Both the position numbers and the translations under genes were made by a program. From JAGLTQ01 sp964605385 (GTDB lineage Bacteria > Pseudomonadota > Gammaproteobacteria > UBA6429 > Thiohalophilaceae), in assembly GCA_964605385.1 (NCBI GenBank), contig CAZSCK010000084.1, positions 1 through 10,659 on the forward strand: a DNA stretch of 10,659 bases, in the 5' to 3' direction. Below the pieces are notes generated by a model. It was not told the DNA's origin, searched no databases, and saw only the letters and a list, made by a program, of their open reading frames with translations. Of the stretch, positions 6,701 through 10,659 are shown one piece after another. The stretch's first letter is position 1. The number at the start of each line of letters is the position of its first letter.

Positions 6701-7987
6701 TTATTCGTTAAGCAAAAAGGTTATTTTATTGATAATGCTTTCTTTTTCCCAGTCAACACCACCAAAAATAGCGTATCGAATTTTTCCTTTTTTATCAATA
6801 ACATAGCTGGTAGGAAAAGCAAAAACCCCCCAGCTTTTTAGTGCTGCACCATTGCTATCAAAAAGAATAGGAAACTGAACATCGACCTTTGTTTTAAGAA
6901 AGTGACGCACGGTTTTCTCATCCTCTGCCATGTTAACGCCCAAAATCGTAAAACCTTTAGCAAAAAAACGCTTTTGTAAGCGTTGCATGGAAGGCATTTC
7001 ATGTACACAAGGCGGGCACCAGCTTGCCCAAAAGTTAACCAGGACAACTTTTCCTTTTAAATGACTAAGATCAACCGTTTTATTGTTGAGATCTTTTAAA
7101 ATTAATTTTGCGGGCGTTGCTGTGCCTTTATAAACAGAAAGTTTCCGTTCTTTTTTCCCTGTTGTTACTGTTATTTTTTTATTTTTTATTACGGTTACTT
7201 TACGTTCTTTATAAGGTAATGCTTTTAGGTAACTCGCAGCACGTTTTAGGGTTGCAGGAAGTTTTGCGCTAATTTTGTTTTCATAAGCATAGGCATCCGG
7301 TCGAAAATAATAACGGTCTCGAACACCTTTTATCCGTTGTACAAAAACATCGCTACCACTTTTTTCTAAAGCTGGGATAGTTTGATCAAGCTTCCAATAC
7401 CATGGAGATTGTTTTGGCTGCAGAATAAAAATCGGTAAATTTGTTTGTTTAACAACTTTAAGTAGTTTTGCTTCTTTCCCGGGTTCAGGTGTTTCAATGA
7501 AAAATTTGGGGCTCATTAAAATGACACCGGTAAGTGCATGACTATTTTTGTATTTGTTTTGCCAGAGATTTGCACCTCTTAAAACAGGTAAACTGCCACG
7601 ACCGGTAGTAACAGGGATAATTTTTTTACCGGTTTTTTTAAATGCATATTCAATTAGTTCGCTAATATCAGAACCAGGAATTTGATCCATGCTGCTGCTG
7701 GCAACAGGTAAAAAGTGTGCAGCAAAGAGATCAATGTGCCAGACCTCGATATTATTTTTTACTAATTGTCTGGCAATTTCATGTTCAGATTTTTGTGGTC
7801 CAGCTTCTGAATAAAGCCAAAGAAACAAGGTGTTGCCTTTCGCCGGGTATACAGATATTTCAATTTCTGTCTCTGCATTTACCGGGAAAAAAAGTGTTTC
7901 TTCTGCATAAATAATAGGTGGACTAAAACTTATAATTAATATTAAAAGTAATAAAAAATTAAATTTTAGTAAGTAATGAGTTTGCAT
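6701..7987 (-). CDS. Exported alpha/beta-hydrolase-like and TlpA-type thioredoxin fusion protein
   Basis: The product (428 residues from the ATG at 7987) starts with a strong signal peptide (MQTHYLLKF, long Leu/Ile core, probable cleavage after IYA near 28). Residues about 30-260 look like an alpha/beta-hydrolase fold: TLFLWLYSEAG, NIEVWHIDLFAAHFLP, IIPVTTGRGSLPVLRGA, LTGVILMSPKFF, LPIFILQPKQSPWY. The nucleophile-elbow position reads GRGS, with no Ser in a GxSxG pattern, so hydrolase activity is doubtful. A basic linker (about 260-285) leads to a TlpA/ResA-type thioredoxin domain with WCPPC (Cys324, Cys327) and cis-Pro segment FPTSYVID, which suggests thiol-disulfide exchange in the periplasm. 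The frame remains open to an ATG at 8044 and a TTG at 8065; the TTG has GGGA five bases upstream, but either start would put a long extra segment before the signal peptide. It follows the Hpt gene. Confidence 0.8.
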   Translation of the reverse strand: MQTHYLLKFNFLLLLILIISFSPPIIYAEETLFFPVNAETEIEISVYPAKGNTLFLWLYSEAGPQKSEHEIARQLVKNNIEVWHIDLFAAHFLPVASSSMDQIPGSDISELIEYAFKKTGKKIIPVTTGRGSLPVLRGANLWQNKYKNSHALTGVILMSPKFFIETPEPGKEAKLLKVVKQTNLPIFILQPKQSPWYWKLDQTIPALEKSGSDVFVQRIKGVRDRYYFRPDAYAYENKISAKLPATLKRAASYLKALPYKERKVTVIKNKKITVTTGKKERKLSVYKGTATPAKLILKDLNNKTVDLSHLKGKVVLVNFWASWCPPCVHEMPSMQRLQKRFFAKGFTILGVNMAEDEKTVRHFLKTKVDVQFPILFDSNGAALKSWGVFAFPTSYVIDKKGKIRYAIFGGVDWEKESIINKITFLLNE

Positions 7988-8080
7988 GATTTTAAATTTT
8001 GTTTTAAATATTTTTGAGAGTAAACAAACAGGTTGCTTGTTCATAAAGCAGCATAATCGAGGCAAGTAATTCCCAAAATT

Positions 8081-8440
8081 TTAATCAGAAATATCTTCCC
8101 CAGGTGTATTGATATTGGTTTTAAGTTCAGCAAGCTGTTTTTGAATTTGAGTAACAGAACTTTCTGACAAGATAGACTGGTCTTCTTTAACTTTTAATAA
8201 TAACTTTTGAATCTTAAAACAAATATCTGCCTGGGTAACAAAGCCAAATGTTGCGGCTGTTCCTTTAAGCGTATGAATAAGTCGGTAAAACAATTCGATA
8301 AACACGGGGTTGCTGAAGTCGGTTTGATATTGCTTCCAACTATCTTCAATTTCCTGATATTTTTCAGGCAGTTGGTTGCAATATTTTTCATGCAGCTCAT
8401 CCATACGTGCTTGTAGTTTACGTTTTTTTTCGTCCGTCAT
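8081..8440 (-). CDS. Stand-alone Hpt (histidine phosphotransfer) domain protein
   Basis: A 119-residue cytoplasmic protein made of one Hpt four-helix domain. The motif FYRLIHTLKGTAATFGF (51-67) contains the phosphoacceptor His56 in the HxLKG context, followed by the helix QADICFKIQKLLLKVKED. Hpt proteins relay phosphate between hybrid histidine kinases and response regulators; no kinase or receiver lies in this window, so its partners are elsewhere. The N-terminal 45 residues are helical and charged (KKRKLQARMDELHEKY), longer than the minimal Hpt, and may be a docking helix. The gene has a good promoter (8474-8502). AGGAA lies 25 bases before the ATG, too far to act, and the close upstream sequence is a run of TAA repeats, so translation may be weak. 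The TlpA-fusion gene follows, 15 bases after its stop if the TTG start is used. Confidence 0.85.
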   Translation of the reverse strand: MTDEKKRKLQARMDELHEKYCNQLPEKYQEIEDSWKQYQTDFSNPVFIELFYRLIHTLKGTAATFGFVTQADICFKIQKLLLKVKEDQSILSESSVTQIQKQLAELKTNINTPGEDISD

Positions 8441-8473
8441 ATCAGCTTTTATTATTATTATTTAATTCCTATA

Positions 8474-8502
8474 AATATAACGACTTTGTGGGGTTTTTCC
8501 AA
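8474..8502 (-). promoter_or_regulatory. Probable sigma-70 promoter of the Hpt/TlpA-fusion unit
   Basis: On the minus strand TTGGAA (8497-8502) and TATATT (8474-8479) are separated by exactly 17 bases; the -35 matches four and the -10 five of six consensus positions. Transcription would begin near 8467, about 27 bases before the Hpt ATG. The -35 box is four bases from the proposed -35 of the divergent uvrD promoter. Confidence 0.55.
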
Positions 8503-8506
8503 GTTT

Positions 8507-8536
8507 GCGACAAAATTAACTGCATTTTGTTAGAAT
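8507..8536 (+). promoter_or_regulatory. Possible uvrD promoter overlapping an inverted repeat
   Basis: GCGACA (8507-8512) and TAGAAT (8531-8536) are 18 bases apart; the -35 matches four and the -10 five of six consensus positions. A perfect inverted repeat (ACAAAAT at 8510-8516, ATTTTGT at 8524-8530) fills the spacer and could be an operator. It is not a LexA box (no CTGT-N8-ACAG pattern). The predicted start site falls at or near the uvrD ATG. Confidence 0.35.
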
Positions 8537-8542
8537 GGAAAA

Positions 8543-10659
8543 ATGGATGTTTCTTATATAATTGACCCTTTAAATGATGCGCAGCGTCAGGCTGTGTGCG
8601 CGCCTTTATCAAATATTCTGGTTTTGGCCGGCGCAGGCAGTGGTAAAACACGTGTTCTGGTGCACCGTATTGCTTGGTTAATGCAGGCCGAAAATATCTC
8701 ACCCTATGGAATTCTGGCGGTGACCTTCACCAATAAAGCGGCTGCAGAAATGCGTGGCCGGATTGAAAATTTATTAGGTATGCCATCCAGCGGCCTTTGG
8801 GTTGGTACTTTTCATGGAATTGCACATCGCTTGTTACGTGCGCACTGGAAAGAAGCTGATTTACCGCAAACTTTTCAGATTATGGATAGTGAAGATCAGC
8901 ATCGGGCTTTAAAGCGTGTGGTGCGTGAAATGGGTCTGGATGAAAAACGCTGGGTTCCACGAGAGGCACAGTGGTGGATTAACGCGCGTAAAGATGAAGG
9001 TCTGCGGCCTGATAATATTGAACATAATAATGATATGTTTTTAAAACACATGGTTGATATCTATCGTGAATACGAAGCCATGTGCCAGCGTAATGGTTCG
9101 CTTGATTTCGCTGAACTGTTATTGCGTGCCTATGAGTTATGGGTAAAACGTCCTGATGTTTTGATGCATTACCAACAACGTTTTCAAAATATTCTGGTGG
9201 ATGAATTTCAGGATACCAATACCATTCAATATGCCTGGATTAAGATTTTAGCCGGTAATGCTGCAAATGTTTTTGTAGTGGGTGATGATGATCAATCAAT
9301 TTATGGTTGGCGTGGTGCACAAATTGAAAATATTTATAAATTTTCCAAAGATTATAAAAATGCCTCTAACTTTCGTTTAGAACAAAATTATCGTTCAACC
9401 GGAAATATTTTAGGCGCAGCCAATGCATTAATCGCCAATAATACTGAGCGCATGGGTAAAGAGCTGTGGACTGACGGCAGTGATGGTGAGTTGATTGAAA
9501 TTTATAGTGCCTTTAATGAAACAGATGAAGCGCGTTATATCGTTGATAAAATTACTGCGTGGACAGATCAAGCAGGCTTGCGCAGTGAAAATGCAATTTT
9601 ATATCGTTCCAATGCACAATCGCGGGTACTTGAAGAAGCCTTGATGTTAAGCGGAACGCCTTATCGCATTTATGGTGGTTTACGTTTCTTTGAGCGCCAG
9701 GAAATTAAAGATGCCTTAGCTTATTTACGTTTGTTAGCGATTAAAAGCGATGACGCATCTTATGAACGTATTGTTAATGTTCCGACACGTGGTATTGGAA
9801 ATAAAACCATTGATTTAGTTCGAAGTTATGCACGTGCAAATGAAGTATCAATGTGGCAAGCGACATTACAACTTATAGAACAAGGTGAAATAACCTCACG
9901 GGCATTAAGCTCGTTACAACAGTTTGTCAACCTGATTAGCGAGATGGAAGTTGACTTGAATAAAATGGAGTTGTTTGAGCAAATTGAACACGTTATTCAT
10001 CACAGTGGATTGATTCCGCATTTCGAAAAAGAAAAAGGTGAGAAAGGCCGTAGCCGAATAGAGAATCTCGATGAACTGGTTAATGCTGGTCGCAGCTTTG
10101 AGCAAGATGACTGGGAAGAGTCCGACGTAGATAAAATGACTGCCTTCATATCACATGCTTCATTAGAAGCCGGAGAAGGTCAGGCCAATGAAGGCGAAGA
10201 CAGCGTACAACTCATGACCTTACACTCTGCAAAAGGCTTAGAGTTTAAACAAGTCTTCTTAGCCGGTCTGGAAGAAGGTTTATTTCCACACAGTCGCTCA
10301 TCAGAAGAAAGCGGACGCCTGGAAGAAGAGCGTCGCCTTTGTTATGTTGGCATGACCCGCGCAATGGAAAAACTCACGATCTCGCATGCAGAAAAAAGAC
10401 GTTTATACGGTGAAGAAAAATATGCACCACCTTCACGTTTCATCGCAGAAATCCCCGATGAATTTACCCAACATATTCGCATGCAAGGCAGTGCAATACC
10501 TGTAGCCGGTTATGGTGGTTCTTATCCAGTACAAAAAGAAAAAGCGGTTCGAGAAGCCGCTCCCGTTCAATTAGGTCAACGTGTTTGTCATAAAAAATTT
10601 GGTGAAGGCGTGGTGTTAAATTATGAGGGCGAAGGCCGTCATGCCCGGGTGCAAATTAA
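8543..10659 (+). CDS. uvrD: UvrD, DNA helicase II (3' end cut by the window)
   Basis: UvrD is the superfamily-1 3'-to-5' helicase of nucleotide excision and mismatch repair. I read 705 uninterrupted codons with no stop; the window ends two bases into the next codon, so the terminal TAA is out of frame and the last 20 or so residues are missing. Motifs: Q-motif around Gln14, Walker A AGAGSGKT at 29-36, VGTFHG at 87-92, DEFQDT from Asp220-Glu221, GDDDQSIYGWRG at 247-258, NYRST with Arg284, TLHSAKGLEF, and MTRA with Arg606. Numbering agrees with E. coli UvrD up to Arg284. The C-terminal Tudor-like segment is present in part (QLGQRVCHKKFGEGVV). The N-terminus MDVSYIIDPLN also matches E. coli. The only Shine-Dalgarno-like bases (GGAA, 8537-8540) are two bases from the ATG, too close for normal use. 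Divergent from the Hpt gene. Confidence 0.97.
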   Translation, partial: MDVSYIIDPLNDAQRQAVCAPLSNILVLAGAGSGKTRVLVHRIAWLMQAENISPYGILAVTFTNKAAAEMRGRIENLLGMPSSGLWVGTFHGIAHRLLRAHWKEADLPQTFQIMDSEDQHRALKRVVREMGLDEKRWVPREAQWWINARKDEGLRPDNIEHNNDMFLKHMVDIYREYEAMCQRNGSLDFAELLLRAYELWVKRPDVLMHYQQRFQNILVDEFQDTNTIQYAWIKILAGNAANVFVVGDDDQSIYGWRGAQIENIYKFSKDYKNASNFRLEQNYRSTGNILGAANALIANNTERMGKELWTDGSDGELIEIYSAFNETDEARYIVDKITAWTDQAGLRSENAILYRSNAQSRVLEEALMLSGTPYRIYGGLRFFERQEIKDALAYLRLLAIKSDDASYERIVNVPTRGIGNKTIDLVRSYARANEVSMWQATLQLIEQGEITSRALSSLQQFVNLISEMEVDLNKMELFEQIEHVIHHSGLIPHFEKEKGEKGRSRIENLDELVNAGRSFEQDDWEESDVDKMTAFISHASLEAGEGQANEGEDSVQLMTLHSAKGLEFKQVFLAGLEEGLFPHSRSSEESGRLEEERRLCYVGMTRAMEKLTISHAEKRRLYGEEKYAPPSRFIAEIPDEFTQHIRMQGSAIPVAGYGGSYPVQKEKAVREAAPVQLGQRVCHKKFGEGVVLNYEGEGRHARVQI

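Noticed and set aside
8507..8540. LexA box in front of uvrD
   Set aside because: No CTGT-N8-ACAG or close variant in the gap; the inverted repeat present has unrelated arms.
8469..8702. Minus-strand open frame of 77 codons opposite the uvrD start
   Set aside because: It is the antisense shadow of the well-supported uvrD N-terminus and crosses the divergent promoter region; no domain or ribosome-binding support.
10651..10659. TAA at the window end as the uvrD stop codon
   Set aside because: In the uvrD frame the last bases read CAA ATT AA, so the TAA is out of frame and the gene continues past the window.

Overview
The window reads as chromosomal DNA of an AT-rich gammaproteobacterium. The evidence is gammaproteobacterial versions of UbiE, UbiJ, HslV, HslU and UvrD, and the order hslV-hslU-DUF971-ubiE-ubiJ, which from memory resembles the Pseudomonas arrangement (there with PHA genes inserted). 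The genus cannot be fixed from sequence alone. No tRNA, rRNA, CRISPR array, transposase or phage gene was seen.

Layout, left to right. 1-261 is AT-rich noncoding DNA. 262-1656 (minus) holds ubiE then ubiJ, two ubiquinone-synthesis genes read leftward. 1689-1832 is a 144-bp hairpin-rich repeat with 12-bp perfect terminal inverted repeats, inserted between ubiE and the next operon. 1839-4126 (minus) is hslV-hslU-DUF971: the two-component HslUV protease with a small GBBH-N-like protein, behind a recognisable promoter; HslV starts at TTG. 4374-5535 (minus) is a two-gene unit for exported proteins: a small unknown protein and a rhodanese-like protein with two cysteine pairs, closed by a clear rho-independent terminator. 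5717-6577 (minus) encodes an HDOD-domain signalling protein. 6701-8440 (minus) encodes a stand-alone Hpt phosphotransfer protein and then an exported protein joining an alpha/beta-hydrolase-like region to a TlpA-type thioredoxin. From 8543 the divergent uvrD (DNA helicase II) runs rightward off the window, lacking only its last codons.

The conserved parts (ubi, hslVU, uvrD) are ordinary housekeeping. The accessory middle (about 4.3-8.5 kb) carries envelope thiol/sulfur chemistry (rhodanese, TlpA fusion) beside signalling proteins (HDOD, Hpt). A functional link between these is suggested only by proximity. I found no strong case for a wholly new multi-gene system. The best leads are the TlpA fusion with its upstream Hpt gene, the rhodanese/small-secreted-protein pair, the structured repeat, and the back-to-back promoters between hpt and uvrD.
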